The notes beneath the pieces are model-generated. The model did not search any database, had not been told where the DNA came from, and saw only the letters and a list, made by a program, of their open reading frames with translations. The position numbers and the translations under genes are program-made. DNA of 41,911 bases from a virus: positions 1-41,911 of the IMG/VR virus record IMGVR_UViG_3300005530_000048; one strand, 5' to 3'. Positions within the stretch are counted from its first letter, which is position 1. Each line of letters starts with the position of its first letter. This document shows positions 26,437-35,613 of the stretch, one piece after another.

Positions 26437-26700
26437 TCAGGCGTCCTCTCCACCGTCAGCCCTCCCCGTGAGGCTTGGTTGTGCGAACAGGTGTGAAGCG
26501 TTGGCGCCCAGCGCGAGCGCCAGCGCAATGCCCATCACCACGTACTTACCCCACTCGGGCAATACGGGATGCCAGTCGGCGGGCGTCATGTTCCACGCGC
26601 CGACAGCGATCACCGTGATCGTGGTCAGGCTAGAAAACCGGTATGACCAGCGTCGCCGATTGCGAGCGCGGTCGTCGGGCGGCAGCAGTTGCGGGATCAT
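26437..26700 (-). CDS. Holin candidate (DUF7940-like)
   Basis: The product is 87 aa. It has a basic N-terminus (DDRARNRRRWSYRF), a hydrophobic segment (residues about 22-40), then LPEWGKYVVMGIALALALGA as a second, and a polar tail. The RRWSYRF...W...P.W...P......A...R/Q pattern is like small two-TM holins placed beside endolysins. It lies 4 nt after the 40-aa gene and is followed by the TM/coiled-coil gene. It probably makes the hole that releases the endolysin and triggers spanins. Family match is by pattern only. Confidence 0.65.
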   Translation of the reverse strand: MIPQLLPPDDRARNRRRWSYRFSSLTTITVIAVGAWNMTPADWHPVLPEWGKYVVMGIALALALGANASHLFAQPSLTGRADGGEDA

Positions 26701-26704
26701 GCGT

Positions 26705-26827
26705 TCATTCCCATGGGTTGTCGCCGCTGGTTATCTGCACCATCAGGGCAACGACAAACAGGCCAAAAAGGCCACCGCCCAAGACCAGAACCACACAGCC
26801 CACGATCTTCAGTATTTCCCAGATCAT
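26705..26827 (-). CDS. 40-aa small membrane protein
   Basis: This short gene occupies the gap between endolysin and holin. Its ATG at 26825-26827 overlaps the endolysin stop (ATGA), and GGGGGA lies upstream. The product is mostly one hydrophobic stretch: MIWEILKIVGCVVLVLGG followed by more hydrophobic residues, then a polar tail ending in DNPWE. A tiny single-span protein next to a holin is a plausible antiholin or accessory holin. No family was recognised. Confidence 0.65.
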   Translation of the reverse strand: MIWEILKIVGCVVLVLGGGLFGLFVVALMVQITSGDNPWE

Positions 26828-27342
26828 ATGTCCCCCATGTTTTCAGGCAGCCATCCCTTGGCCAGTTTTTCGCGCACACGTTCGACGGCTTCGGCTTTGG
26901 TGATCTCACCGTCGCTGTTCGCGTCCAGCCCGGCGTTCTGGCGATAGGCGCGGCCACCAGCAAACAACACCGAATCGTCGGGCTGACCGACGTACTTCGG
27001 CAACAGGATCGCCATGTACATATCGGCGAGCGACCGCACCCGGCTCGCGTAGGGGCGGAAATACTTCTCGACGTAATCAAGCTGGTCGATTGCGCTCATG
27101 CCTGCAAGCACGCCGGTGGTCGTGCGCAGCCCTTGCGCTGTCGTGGGCATGAACTGGATCAGGCCGACAGCCCCGCTGCCCGCTTGGTTCGGGACATCCG
27201 CGCTGAACGTTTCGCCGCTCTCAAACGCGATGCACGCCATCAGCCACGAGCAGTAGTCGTTGGGCCAGCCGAGATTGCCGCAGCGATGCAGCGCCTCGCG
27301 CGCGAAGTCGAGCCCGGCATGCTTGGCCCAGGCGATCAACAT
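26824..27342 (-). CDS. Endolysin, lytic transglycosylase-like with EF-hand
   Basis: The product is 172 aa from the ATG at 27342, one base overlapping the spike stop (TGATG), after GAGG. Residue E41 in MACIAFESGETF, followed by GAVGLIQFMPTTA at 57-69, is the catalytic Glu and Gly-Leu-Ile-Gln-Phe motif of the SLT-type lysozyme/transglycosylase fold. Near the C-terminus is a DxNxDGExTxxE EF-hand loop (residues 140-151), so calcium may stabilise it. No signal sequence is seen, so it needs the holin. It degrades peptidoglycan at the end of infection. Confidence 0.85.
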   Translation of the reverse strand: MLIAWAKHAGLDFAREALHRCGNLGWPNDYCSWLMACIAFESGETFSADVPNQAGSGAVGLIQFMPTTAQGLRTTTGVLAGMSAIDQLDYVEKYFRPYASRVRSLADMYMAILLPKYVGQPDDSVLFAGGRAYRQNAGLDANSDGEITKAEAVERVREKLAKGWLPENMGDI

Positions 27343-29429
27343 CACGCAGGCCTCGGCACGATGTTGAACCCCCAACCCTTGTTGAAGTCCGGTTTCGTCG
27401 GCACGGATTCGCATATCGCCCATGCAGCAGCCGCGCCATCAACACCGGCATTCACCGCACATGCACAGGCTGCACGCATCTCGGCCGAATAGTTGTCGGG
27501 CTGTGCCACGTAGGCGTTGAGGAAATCCCCAGCCTTGGCGTTCGGGTTGTATTTGGCGATGATCGCTGTGACCTGATCTTGCGTGACACCCGGCGCGGTG
27601 GCAGCGGCGGCATCTTCGGCCGACCAATGCGCGTTGCTCAGCGAGTCCACCAAGGATGCGCGCAGCATCGCGGGATAATCGGCCAGGTACGCGCCGCCCT
27701 CGGCTTCCAGCACGCTCAGGACGTAGATGGTCGAAAGTTGCCAGTACCCTGCGTTCATCGCAATCGGGATGAAGCTCGCCAGGTACTGGTTGAACGGCAT
27801 CCATTGCGGCAGCTTGTGCGCGATCGGATCAAGCACGATGCGGTCGTAGTTTTCTTGCCAGACGGCGATGCCGGTATGCAAACCCGCATCCGTGGGGCGC
27901 ATGTAGGTGCCGAGAATCCCACAAGGATTTTTCGGCAGGGCATCGGCAATCGCGCGGTTGATTTCCAGTTGCGCCGCGAAGTATTCCGGCATGCAACTGA
28001 CTTGCGAACCAAGGAACAGGCTGCGCAATGCCCAAGCGGTTGCCCGTTCGGCCAGTGTCATTACGCCACTGCGCTGTCGCACGTCGGGATTGCCAGCGGT
28101 CAGCGCGTAATTCGCCCACACTGCCGCGTGGAACTTGTCGTGCGCGGTTCCGGTGGCCGCTGCGGCGACGAACGCATACCCCGTCTGGTGCGATAGCTCC
28201 GGCTTGCATTTCGATCCGGAGATGGCCTGCGCCTTCGGATCGTTGTTGTAGATCGCCAGTGGGTTGGCTGTGATGCCGCCCTGCTGATACGGCGGCAACA
28301 GGTTCACGTCCGGGTATTGCGTTACGTCGAACGGCAAGCCGGTGTTGTCATCGAGGCAATACAGCGGCCACGCGCCGCAATGATCCGCTGCCGCGCGAAC
28401 GACCACAAAGGTATCGCCGGATGGCGCCACGACGAACGGAACGTCCCATTCCGGGACATACGCGATATCGGGCCGCGCGCCACCCGAGCCCATGCCAAAA
28501 AGCGATGCCACACCAAGGCCGTTGTAACTGAGATCGTATTGGCTGATATCCCATACGTTCGGCGTCCCTGCGGCCCAGTTGGGGAACAGGGTCTTGTCCA
28601 CCGGATGCCACGCGGCTTGCTTTCCATAGCGAATCGTCTTGTTGAAAACGTCGTGCGGAAACTGCACGGCTTCCGGGCCGAACACCACCGCACCGTCATA
28701 CGTGACTGTGAGCGTTCCGGCGTAGTCGAACGCATCGCGACCATTCACCGCGCCCACGTCGCAACAGTCAGCATAGGCGCGCATGCGCAGGCCCGGATGC
28801 AGGTTGCCGTCCGCATCGGCAAGCGATAGATACACGCCGTCAATGGTCGCGTCGTCGCACACCTTGGCGGTCGCGGTCCAGGTCTTGCCAGCGGCATCCG
28901 TGACGATCGCGGCGGCTACATGCGTGGCGCTCGGCTGTGCGCCTTGCGAGGGTGGCGGCGTGCTGGTGGCCGGGGGTGTGGTGACAGGTGGTGACGTCGT
29001 CACTGGCGGTGGCGGCGGAGGCGGACTGACGGGTGTAGGCGTAGTGTCCGCTGGCGGCGTGATCTGGCCTGGATAGACCGGGTGCTTGTTGGTCACGCTG
29101 GTGCCGTCGGCGCGTGTGAGGGTCTGCGTCACCATGTACTGCGAGGCGTTCGGGTAGGTATGGCTCACCGAGCCGCCAATGGGGCACTCGGTCGGCTTGC
29201 CATTCGACCACGAAATCACCATCTCATCCGTGGGCAACGTGCCGGTCGAGGTGTCCTGAATCGTCACCACGTACCCGGCCGCAACCGTCGCGACAAACTT
29301 CACCGCGAAGGGCACGAAGTCATCCAGTGTGTACGTACCAGCTGGCGTGTCGCTGTCGAGCGTGATGCTGCCCGCCGGCACGGGATAGTTGCCTGCCGTC
29401 ATGTCGGATTCGAGAGTGATCTTGCTCAT
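27342..29429 (-). CDS. Tailspike-like protein, modular, possible surface-polysaccharide enzyme
   Basis: The product is 695 aa. Residues about 1-30 hold two similar short segments (ITLESDMTAGNYPVPAGS and ITLDSDTPAGTYTL). Residues 35-118 form an Ig/PKD-like domain. Then comes a Pro/Thr linker (PPPPPPP about residues 135-142). The rest contains a beta domain to about residue 290 and a larger mixed helical domain with many Trp, His and Tyr residues. The latter looks like an alpha/alpha-barrel carbohydrate-active enzyme, but catalytic residues cannot be fixed. Located between the fibre and endolysin genes. Cell-surface binding or depolymerisation is an inference. Confidence 0.6.
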   Translation of the reverse strand: MSKITLESDMTAGNYPVPAGSITLDSDTPAGTYTLDDFVPFAVKFVATVAAGYVVTIQDTSTGTLPTDEMVISWSNGKPTECPIGGSVSHTYPNASQYMVTQTLTRADGTSVTNKHPVYPGQITPPADTTPTPVSPPPPPPPVTTSPPVTTPPATSTPPPSQGAQPSATHVAAAIVTDAAGKTWTATAKVCDDATIDGVYLSLADADGNLHPGLRMRAYADCCDVGAVNGRDAFDYAGTLTVTYDGAVVFGPEAVQFPHDVFNKTIRYGKQAAWHPVDKTLFPNWAAGTPNVWDISQYDLSYNGLGVASLFGMGSGGARPDIAYVPEWDVPFVVAPSGDTFVVVRAAADHCGAWPLYCLDDNTGLPFDVTQYPDVNLLPPYQQGGITANPLAIYNNDPKAQAISGSKCKPELSHQTGYAFVAAAATGTAHDKFHAAVWANYALTAGNPDVRQRSGVMTLAERATAWALRSLFLGSQVSCMPEYFAAQLEINRAIADALPKNPCGILGTYMRPTDAGLHTGIAVWQENYDRIVLDPIAHKLPQWMPFNQYLASFIPIAMNAGYWQLSTIYVLSVLEAEGGAYLADYPAMLRASLVDSLSNAHWSAEDAAAATAPGVTQDQVTAIIAKYNPNAKAGDFLNAYVAQPDNYSAEMRAACACAVNAGVDGAAAAWAICESVPTKPDFNKGWGFNIVPRPA

Positions 29430-29439
29430 GCTGCAATCC

Positions 29440-32400
29440 TCAAGGCTTGACCGCGATCAGGGCCGCGGCGCTTGCGCCCGACGCACTGTTGTTGAAAATG
29501 GCCGTTACGCTCCCCGTCGCCCCGTGCGCGCCCTGTGCAAGGTAGGCCGCGCCGCCGTGGTAAGTACCGTCATTCATGCTCTGCGCGACGGTGAATCCAG
29601 CGACTCCGAGCGTGCCCGTCGTACTCGTTCCGGACATCACGTCGATGAGCAAGAGCAACGCGCCGTCCACCGTCGTGGTGATGGACCCCACGGTTACGCT
29701 CGACGGGGTAGTGGCGGCCGCGATAGCCGTGTTGCTGACATCGACGGGGTTCGTGGCCTGCGAACTGCGAGCCACGATCAACTGCGAGCGGCCGGCATTC
29801 GTTGTGATCGCGACGTAGCCGTTCGTGATGTCGGTTGCCGTCAGCTTGTAGGCCCACACCGCAAGGTGCCGGTTATTGCCGGATGGCGTGTAGTTGAAGT
29901 CGCCTATAACAGGGATGGCATACGGCGAGGCCGGCGCCGAAAGCGTCACGACCGCATTCGTCGTCGGCGCGATAAACAGCCAGTCGCCCGATTGGCCTCC
30001 CGGCGGGAGCGGGGCATTGCCTGAAGTGCTCTTGAAGGTATTGGCGCCGACGAAGGTGGCGGAGGTTGCAGCCGCCGCCACATTGAACGTATGCGCCAGC
30101 GGTGTCGCATTCGGTGAGCCGCCCGTCGTGCCAAAAGTGCTCGTGATGCCCTGCGCGGTGGTCAGCGTGCCCGAGACGGTCGCCTTGTAGTGCGTCGCAT
30201 CCACCATCGAGGTGCTGCCGAGGCTCAAGCCCGCAGGCAGTTGATCCACGGTGATCGTGGGCGTGCCGGTCGCGCCGAATACGAGCGTCGCGGTCACGTC
30301 GAAATTCACCGAATCGCCGACGTGCGGCGAGCTGGGGAACGTGGCGGCGAGCGCGATGGCGGGCGACGCTACGATGTTCTCGTCAAGCGCCGCACCTGTG
30401 AACGCGAGCGCACCAGCGCCGATCGACGTTGCGGCGCTTCCCGCTACCGAGAACTCGTGCACCACCGTCGCGCTCTGCGTGCCATTCGACGCTGTAAACG
30501 TGCTGCTGACGGTCTGCGCGGACGCAGGTGTACCGGTGATCGTCGCGATGTATGGGCCAGCCCCCGTGCCAGTCGTAGCACCGAGCGCCAAGCCATCAGG
30601 CAGCGCATCCACGCTTATCGTGATCTCACCATCCGCGCCGCCAACATTGTTCGCAGTCACAGACCCGGAGTACGCAGTTCCGGCGGACGCGCTCGTCGGA
30701 AGCCCATGGTCGTACATCCTCACGGAAGGGACCGCTGGATCGAGCCACAGGCAGGCCCACGCGCTGCTGCTTCCCTCGCCTCCAAAGGACGAAATCTCGA
30801 CCCCCGTACTCACTGAACCACTAACGGCGCTGTTCGGCGCGGGGCGATAGAAGGCCGCCGTGCCGGGCACCCTATCCATCTGCCCCGACCAGGGGCTGGC
30901 AGGAGTCCAGATCGCATTCGCGTCGTTGAACGGTGTGTAGAGGAACACCAAGGGCACGGAGTCGGCCGTGCCGGGGGCGTCAGTCGGTCCCCATGTGATG
31001 ACCGACGTACCACCGCCGACGCTGGGGGACGTTAGGTCTTTCGTAGGCGCAGCCGGGCCTGGCATTGCGCCCGCCCACTCAAATACGCGCGCCGCGGGCT
31101 CGACGCTCGCCCCGTTAAAGGAGACGCCCGCTTCCGTACCGTCACTGATTCTGAACGCCATGGCGCCGTAAATGCCAAGGTCAAACAGAGGCGTCCAGCC
31201 TGGCGTGGTAACAGCTTCTGAGCGCTGTCCCGCGGCGACGTAAGCCACCAGGAGATTGCCCAGCGTTGCGGTCTTTGAAAACGTCACCGAAACGCCGTTA
31301 CTCGCGAACTTACCAAAAATGTCGGCGCTCGCCGTCTGCACCACGGAGATGCCAGCCGGCGCCACGATGAAACTGCGCGTCAGGGTGTTGCCCTGCGTAC
31401 CGTTGGTCGCAGTGAAATGACTGTCAAGGGTCTGTACGGTCGTCGGCGTGCCGGTGATCGCACCGCTGGCAGTGTCGAGCGCGAGGCCGTCCGGCAATAC
31501 ATCGACGCTGTAAGTAATGGTGCCAGTCGCGCCGTTGATGTTGGTACCGGTAACGCTGCCGGTATACGGCTTGCCCACGGTCGGCATCGGGAAGCTGCCC
31601 GACAGGGTCACATCCGGAGCCGTGGCGATCGTGATCGATTGCGCATCGGTCGCCGTTCGCGCGGTAGGCGTCGTGGAGTCCGTGATCCGCGGCGTGAAGG
31701 CATACGTGGCCGCGGTGTGCGGCATGCCGCTATAGGTCACGGTCTTGGCCGTGGTATCGACCACCACGGAGTCGATCCATGCCGGCAGCGTCCCCACCGA
31801 CACGTCCGCGGTAACCGGCGCGGTGAAGCCCCCCTCAATATCGAGCACGCCCGTCCAGGCAACACCCATCGGACCATTGGGCAACGTGCCGGTCAGGGAC
31901 ATCGCAGCTGCGATATCGAACTCGTGCGCCAACGTTCCGGTCTGCGTTCCATTGGTCGCGTTGAACGTACTGTTTACGGTCTGCGCCGTGGTCAGCGTCC
32001 CCGTGACAGGCGACGTGAAGGTACCGTCGCCGTTGTCGACTCGGGTGCCGAGCGCGAGTCCCGCCGGCAGCTGGTCTACCGTGATCGTGATGCTCCCCGT
32101 AGCGCCTGCGACATTGGCCGCCGTGACCGACCCGGTGTAGGTATCCCCGACATCGGCCGCCGGCAAGCTCGTCGTCACGCGCACGCCAAGTGTGGGCGGG
32201 AACAACGACGTCGTGATGTAGCTCGTCCCGTTGCGCGCCCCCGCGACGCCGTGGGTCGCGTCGAAAGCGATGACGCATTCAAGCGGCCCGGCGGCCAGAT
32301 CCGTCATCCGGAACCACGTCGCACCCGCGTCATAGGTCATGTAATTGGCGGCGTTGAATCCCACTACGACGCCAACAGTCGCGCCGAAATTAGCCGCGTC

Positions 32401-33861
32401 CTCCAAAGTCTCGTTGGTCGGCAACGACGCAACCGCGACCCAGGTCGCGCCGGCGTCGGTAGTGCGATAGCTCGTGCCGTTGGACGCCAGCGCCACCGCA
32501 GTCGTAGCGCTGAAACGTATAACGCATAGATACGCGCCCGCCGGCAAGCTCGATGCCGCCCATGAAGACCCGGCGTCGGTCGTGTTGAAACTGGTGCTGA
32601 CGTCGCCAATGACCACGCCGTTCGTCGACGTAAAAGCCACGCCAGCGACGAACGTGCCGCTCAATGTCGAATTGAGCCATGACGCGCCAGAGTCGAGCGT
32701 GCGGTAATTCTGTGTGCCGTTGGCGAACACCGTCGCGTGGTTCGCGTCAAATACGATGCCGCCGTTCCACGTGCCCGTCACCAGGGCGTTGAGCTGCGTC
32801 CATGTATCGCCGCCGTCCGTGGTGAGGAAGCTATGACTGTTGTTGTATGCCAATGCGATACCGCGGGTCGCACTGAATACAAGGCCCCCCGCGTACAGCT
32901 GGGTCTGGGGCAACGTAGCCGTAGTCCAGGTCTGCCCCGCGTCGCTCGTGGTGTAAGCGAAGACCGTACCGGCATTGGAGAACGTTACGGCGCGGGTCGC
33001 GCTGAACACCATCTTCTTCTGGAATCCGGCGCTGTCGAACGTCAACGGCTCCCAGCTGCTGGTCGGAGCACTCGGGAGTACGAGCGCAGCACCCTGCACG
33101 GCGACCGCTCCTGCGCCGATGGACACCGCGAGGCCCGTCGGCGGTTCGAGCACCGCGCCTTGGAAGCCGAGCGCCGATCGCCCCATCGCGGGGGTCACGC
33201 CAGAACTGGATTCGAGCGGAGCGCCTGAGAGCGCGAGTACGCTCGGCGTCAGCTGCAGCGCCACGCCGCTCGTCGTGCTGGGCAACAGCGCGGCGCCGGA
33301 AAATGCGACGGCGCCGACACCTACGCTCGTCTGGGCAGCAGCGCCCGTCGTCGCGGAGAGCGTCGCAGGTGCGAGGCTGATCGCGCCTGCAGGCACTTGG
33401 ATGAGGCGTGACACACCGGCTCCGAAATCGAGCGGCATGGGAAATAGTGCGAGCGCCGAGGCGCCGAAACTGAGCGCGGAGCCGTAGCTAGAGGCGATCT
33501 GCGCAGCCGTGAAACCCAGTGCGCCGGCGCCGAGGTGTAGTTGCGCACCAGCGGAGGTCGCAGGTTGGTGCGGCGCGATGGAGAGGCTGCCGGGCAGGAG
33601 GTCCGCCGCCGCGGCGGTCGACGATGCGAAGGACAACGCGCGACCCGCGAAGTCGAGACTGGACGGGTTGATGCGGATGGTGTTGCCCGTCTCGGCGAGC
33701 AGCCCTACGGATGCGAACCTGAAAGTACCGTGCGAGACCGTGAACTCGCCCGGCTGCGGTGGCGGCCACATCTTGTTCAGGCCCTTATAGACGCCCGTCG
33801 CCATCCGTGTGCGAACGTAGACGCCCGTGATCGGGCCTGAACCTTTGGTGATGCCGACCAT
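29440..33861 (-). CDS. Giant modular tail fibre: Gly-rich repeats, Asp-box propeller, Ig-like repeats
   Basis: The product is 1473 aa. Residues 1-45 are a short N-terminal segment. Residues about 45-265 are tandem units of roughly 30-35 residues with a GAGAxxFxGAAL-like core. Residues about 270-557 hold six visible Asp-boxes (TSDAGQTW, TTDGGDTW, TLDSGASW, TTDAGSSW, TTDAGATW, TYDAGATW), each before a blade of about 40 residues, predicting a seven-bladed beta-propeller whose last blade lost its box. Then come about five Ig-like repeats (YTGSVTxxNxxGATGxIT, LPxGLAL, SxFxATNGTQ) and two copies of a GNLLV/GDWLF-type beta-sandwich (about residues 845-1040 and 1265-1473). It probably forms the long host-binding fibre; enzyme activity of the propeller is not shown. 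Confidence 0.8.
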   Translation of the reverse strand: MVGITKGSGPITGVYVRTRMATGVYKGLNKMWPPPQPGEFTVSHGTFRFASVGLLAETGNTIRINPSSLDFAGRALSFASSTAAAADLLPGSLSIAPHQPATSAGAQLHLGAGALGFTAAQIASSYGSALSFGASALALFPMPLDFGAGVSRLIQVPAGAISLAPATLSATTGAAAQTSVGVGAVAFSGAALLPSTTSGVALQLTPSVLALSGAPLESSSGVTPAMGRSALGFQGAVLEPPTGLAVSIGAGAVAVQGAALVLPSAPTSSWEPLTFDSAGFQKKMVFSATRAVTFSNAGTVFAYTTSDAGQTWTTATLPQTQLYAGGLVFSATRGIALAYNNSHSFLTTDGGDTWTQLNALVTGTWNGGIVFDANHATVFANGTQNYRTLDSGASWLNSTLSGTFVAGVAFTSTNGVVIGDVSTSFNTTDAGSSWAASSLPAGAYLCVIRFSATTAVALASNGTSYRTTDAGATWVAVASLPTNETLEDAANFGATVGVVVGFNAANYMTYDAGATWFRMTDLAAGPLECVIAFDATHGVAGARNGTSYITTSLFPPTLGVRVTTSLPAADVGDTYTGSVTAANVAGATGSITITVDQLPAGLALGTRVDNGDGTFTSPVTGTLTTAQTVNSTFNATNGTQTGTLAHEFDIAAAMSLTGTLPNGPMGVAWTGVLDIEGGFTAPVTADVSVGTLPAWIDSVVVDTTAKTVTYSGMPHTAATYAFTPRITDSTTPTARTATDAQSITIATAPDVTLSGSFPMPTVGKPYTGSVTGTNINGATGTITYSVDVLPDGLALDTASGAITGTPTTVQTLDSHFTATNGTQGNTLTRSFIVAPAGISVVQTASADIFGKFASNGVSVTFSKTATLGNLLVAYVAAGQRSEAVTTPGWTPLFDLGIYGAMAFRISDGTEAGVSFNGASVEPAARVFEWAGAMPGPAAPTKDLTSPSVGGGTSVITWGPTDAPGTADSVPLVFLYTPFNDANAIWTPASPWSGQMDRVPGTAAFYRPAPNSAVSGSVSTGVEISSFGGEGSSSAWACLWLDPAVPSVRMYDHGLPTSASAGTAYSGSVTANNVGGADGEITISVDALPDGLALGATTGTGAGPYIATITGTPASAQTVSSTFTASNGTQSATVVHEFSVAGSAATSIGAGALAFTGAALDENIVASPAIALAATFPSSPHVGDSVNFDVTATLVFGATGTPTITVDQLPAGLSLGSTSMVDATHYKATVSGTLTTAQGITSTFGTTGGSPNATPLAHTFNVAAAATSATFVGANTFKSTSGNAPLPPGGQSGDWLFIAPTTNAVVTLSAPASPYAIPVIGDFNYTPSGNNRHLAVWAYKLTATDITNGYVAITTNAGRSQLIVARSSQATNPVDVSNTAIAAATTPSSVTVGSITTTVDGALLLLIDVMSGTSTTGTLGVAGFTVAQSMNDGTYHGGAAYLAQGAHGATGSVTAIFNNSASGASAAALIAVKP

Positions 33862-33864
33862 GGA

Positions 33865-34299
33865 TCAGGCTGCCGTGAACAACCCGTTCGGCGTGTTGAC
33901 GCTGAAGGCGCCGGCGCTACTCGACACGGTGCCGCCGCCACTGTTCAGATCGCAGTAGCCGATCAGCTTGTCGGTGGACGACCGCGACCCCGCGGTCCCC
34001 AGTACCAGCGCCAGGTATTTGGCGGTAAGCGTCACGCTGGTGCCGAACGAGATGTCCGCGGAATCGACAGTGACGGTGCCGCTCGCCAACGTAACGGTCT
34101 GTCCCGAGACCGCCTGTTCGACGTAGCCCGAGTCCGCGATCTCGTTCGCTGAAACGTCAGCCCAGGTGGAATGCGACGCCGCGGGTGTGTAGCCTGCTCC
34201 CAGCAGCACCGCGGTGATGGTGGCGGACGCCATGTTAAGACTGCCGTTCAAGAGCAGTAGCTTGGCGTTGTCGTACAGGGTGAAGTTGCCAGCAGCCAT
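33865..34299 (-). CDS. Small virion protein upstream of the fibre
   Basis: The product is 144 aa from the ATG at 34299; the longer frame upstream lacks support. The start MAAGNFTLYDNAKLLLLNG, followed by ATITAVLLGAGYTP, DVSANEI and SGYV, is a pattern seen, from memory, in small phage structural proteins next to fibre genes. It is beta-rich with many Ser/Thr/Gly. It precedes the fibre by 3 nt. It may be a fibre-attachment or decoration protein; the sequence does not say which. Confidence 0.65.
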   Translation of the reverse strand: MAAGNFTLYDNAKLLLLNGSLNMASATITAVLLGAGYTPAASHSTWADVSANEIADSGYVEQAVSGQTVTLASGTVTVDSADISFGTSVTLTAKYLALVLGTAGSRSSTDKLIGYCDLNSGGGTVSSSAGAFSVNTPNGLFTAA

Positions 34300-34309
34300 G
34301 GGCAAGTAC

Positions 34310-34750
34310 CTATTGGGTGGTGATGTAGATGACGTTGGGGTCAGGTGTGGTAGGAAGCGTCGCGACGACCCGGATCTGCGTCGCACCGGACAGGAACCAC
34401 GTCATCGCGGCCGGTGCATCGACCGGTGCGACCGTGGCAAGGTTGATGGGGTCGGAGCCCGTCGGTACCTGGATGAAATAGCGCCGCTCTTCGCTGTCGA
34501 CCATCTCGTGGACTTCCCACGCCCAGTCCGTCGGACTGATCGCGGGATCGTCAGTGGCCTGGAGGTTTACGGCGACGTGGCCGTTCGCGTCGATCCTGAC
34601 CTCGACGGGCTCGGGGATCACGATGCTGTCGCCGGCGCGCACGAGCTGCGCGGCTGAAAAGCACACGCTTCCCATCGCCGGAGAACCGTCGCTACGGCGG
34701 AAGTAGTCGCCGAATACGGATACCGTAGACCATGTGTACGGTGGTGCCAT
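34310..34750 (-). CDS. Unknown accessory virion protein, first gene of late module
   Basis: The product is 146 aa from the ATG at 34750. A GTG at 34825 is only a few bases from the terminator T-tract and is rejected. The start APPYTWSTVSVFGDYF is unusual; the middle is a beta-rich domain (EPVEVRIDANGHVAVNLQ) and the end carries TTPDPNVIYITTQ, a segment typical of proteins that join fibre or tail modules. The gene follows the terminator at 34831-34859, so the late promoter must lie between about 34751 and 34830, although no consensus sites could be picked there. Confidence 0.6.
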   Translation of the reverse strand: MAPPYTWSTVSVFGDYFRRSDGSPAMGSVCFSAAQLVRAGDSIVIPEPVEVRIDANGHVAVNLQATDDPAISPTDWAWEVHEMVDSEERRYFIQVPTGSDPINLATVAPVDAPAAMTWFLSGATQIRVVATLPTTPDPNVIYITTQ

Positions 34751-34830
34751 GCCGTCGACCCGCTCAAAGGTAGGAGCGGCGTGGCTGCCGGGCGGCTTGG
34801 ACAGAACATATCCCAAGCGCCGCACAATAA

Positions 34831-34859
34831 AAAGCCCCGTCGATGGGCGACGGGGCTTT
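34831..34859 (-). terminator. Strong intrinsic terminator separating transcripts
   Basis: AAAGCCCCGTCG at 34831-34842, loop ATGGG, then CGACGGGGCTTT at 34848-34859. On the minus strand the stem ends in GGGGCTTTTTATT, a good terminator after the 34925-35608 gene. On the plus strand the U run is shorter. It marks the boundary between the accessory pair and the late module. Confidence 0.85.
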
Positions 34860-34924
34860 CGGTGCCTGCACTCGAACGGCGAGCCGGGAGTGAGGCGGCG
34901 TGGCCGTGCAGGGCTGGTTACAAC

Positions 34925-35608
34925 TTATGCGGCGGGGGTGGAGGTGTCAAGCGCGAGCATCCCCCGCACGATCGGATCGGCGTTGCTCGTGCCAAGCGCG
35001 ACGTACTTCGAACGGGGCATGCGCAGCTCGACGAAACCGCCCATGCATCCGTGCGGGAGTGCCGCGGCATGGGGTGTCTTTTCCCACGCTTCGACAGCCT
35101 TCATGGCGTCGCCGAGCGTGTCACACCAGAACGTACGGCCGTCCGGAAAGCAGCAGCAATAGGCGTCGATGATTTCGTCGGTCATGCGTGTGGTGTGAAC
35201 GGCGGTCGTGGGCTGCGCGCGCGTCCTATCGGACTTCGTCACATAGCCCGTCGTGTCAGTGATCGGATGCCATTCGAGCGGTTCGATGCCGAACGAAGCG
35301 GACGTCGTGTTGATCTGCGGCTTCTGCAAACGATCTTCGACGAGCTTAGCGTAGCCCGCGATGTCGTGCCAGTTGTCGACGTACTCGGGATCGCCGTTCA
35401 AGATGCGCGCAATCTTGTCGGCAATGACGGTGAGGGCCTGCTTCTGTACGTCGGACAGACGGTTCCATTCGTCGGAGGTAACGTCGCTGCCAAATGGGTT
35501 GGCCGCGCTGCGCATCACGCCTTGGAGGGCCTGCGCAATACGTGCATGGCTAGTGAAATCGCCGTACCGGGAACCACGTTCGGCGAGGGTTTGTTCGAGG
35601 GTGGGCAT
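34925..35608 (-). CDS. Phage DUF6378-like protein with C-terminal extension
   Basis: The product is 227 aa from the ATG at 35608, which has GGAG 8 nt upstream; a GTG at 35617 overlaps the previous stop but lacks a site. Residues about 1-95 carry the RGSRYGDF...A...Q, VQKQALTVIADKIARIL and NGDPEYVDNWHDIAGYA pattern of DUF6378, a small helical domain found in many phages. Residues about 130-225 are a second, unrecognised domain with Cys residues (DAYCCCFPDG). It is an early-type accessory gene, separated from the late module by a terminator. Function unknown. Confidence 0.75.
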   Translation of the reverse strand: MPTLEQTLAERGSRYGDFTSHARIAQALQGVMRSAANPFGSDVTSDEWNRLSDVQKQALTVIADKIARILNGDPEYVDNWHDIAGYAKLVEDRLQKPQINTTSASFGIEPLEWHPITDTTGYVTKSDRTRAQPTTAVHTTRMTDEIIDAYCCCFPDGRTFWCDTLGDAMKAVEAWEKTPHAAALPHGCMGGFVELRMPRSKYVALGTSNADPIVRGMLALDTSTPAA

Positions 35609-35613
35609 GTCGG

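Noticed and set aside
29440-33861. Diversity-generating retroelement target in the fibre
   Set aside because: No reverse transcriptase and no template/variable repeat pair were seen; repeats are protein-domain repeats.
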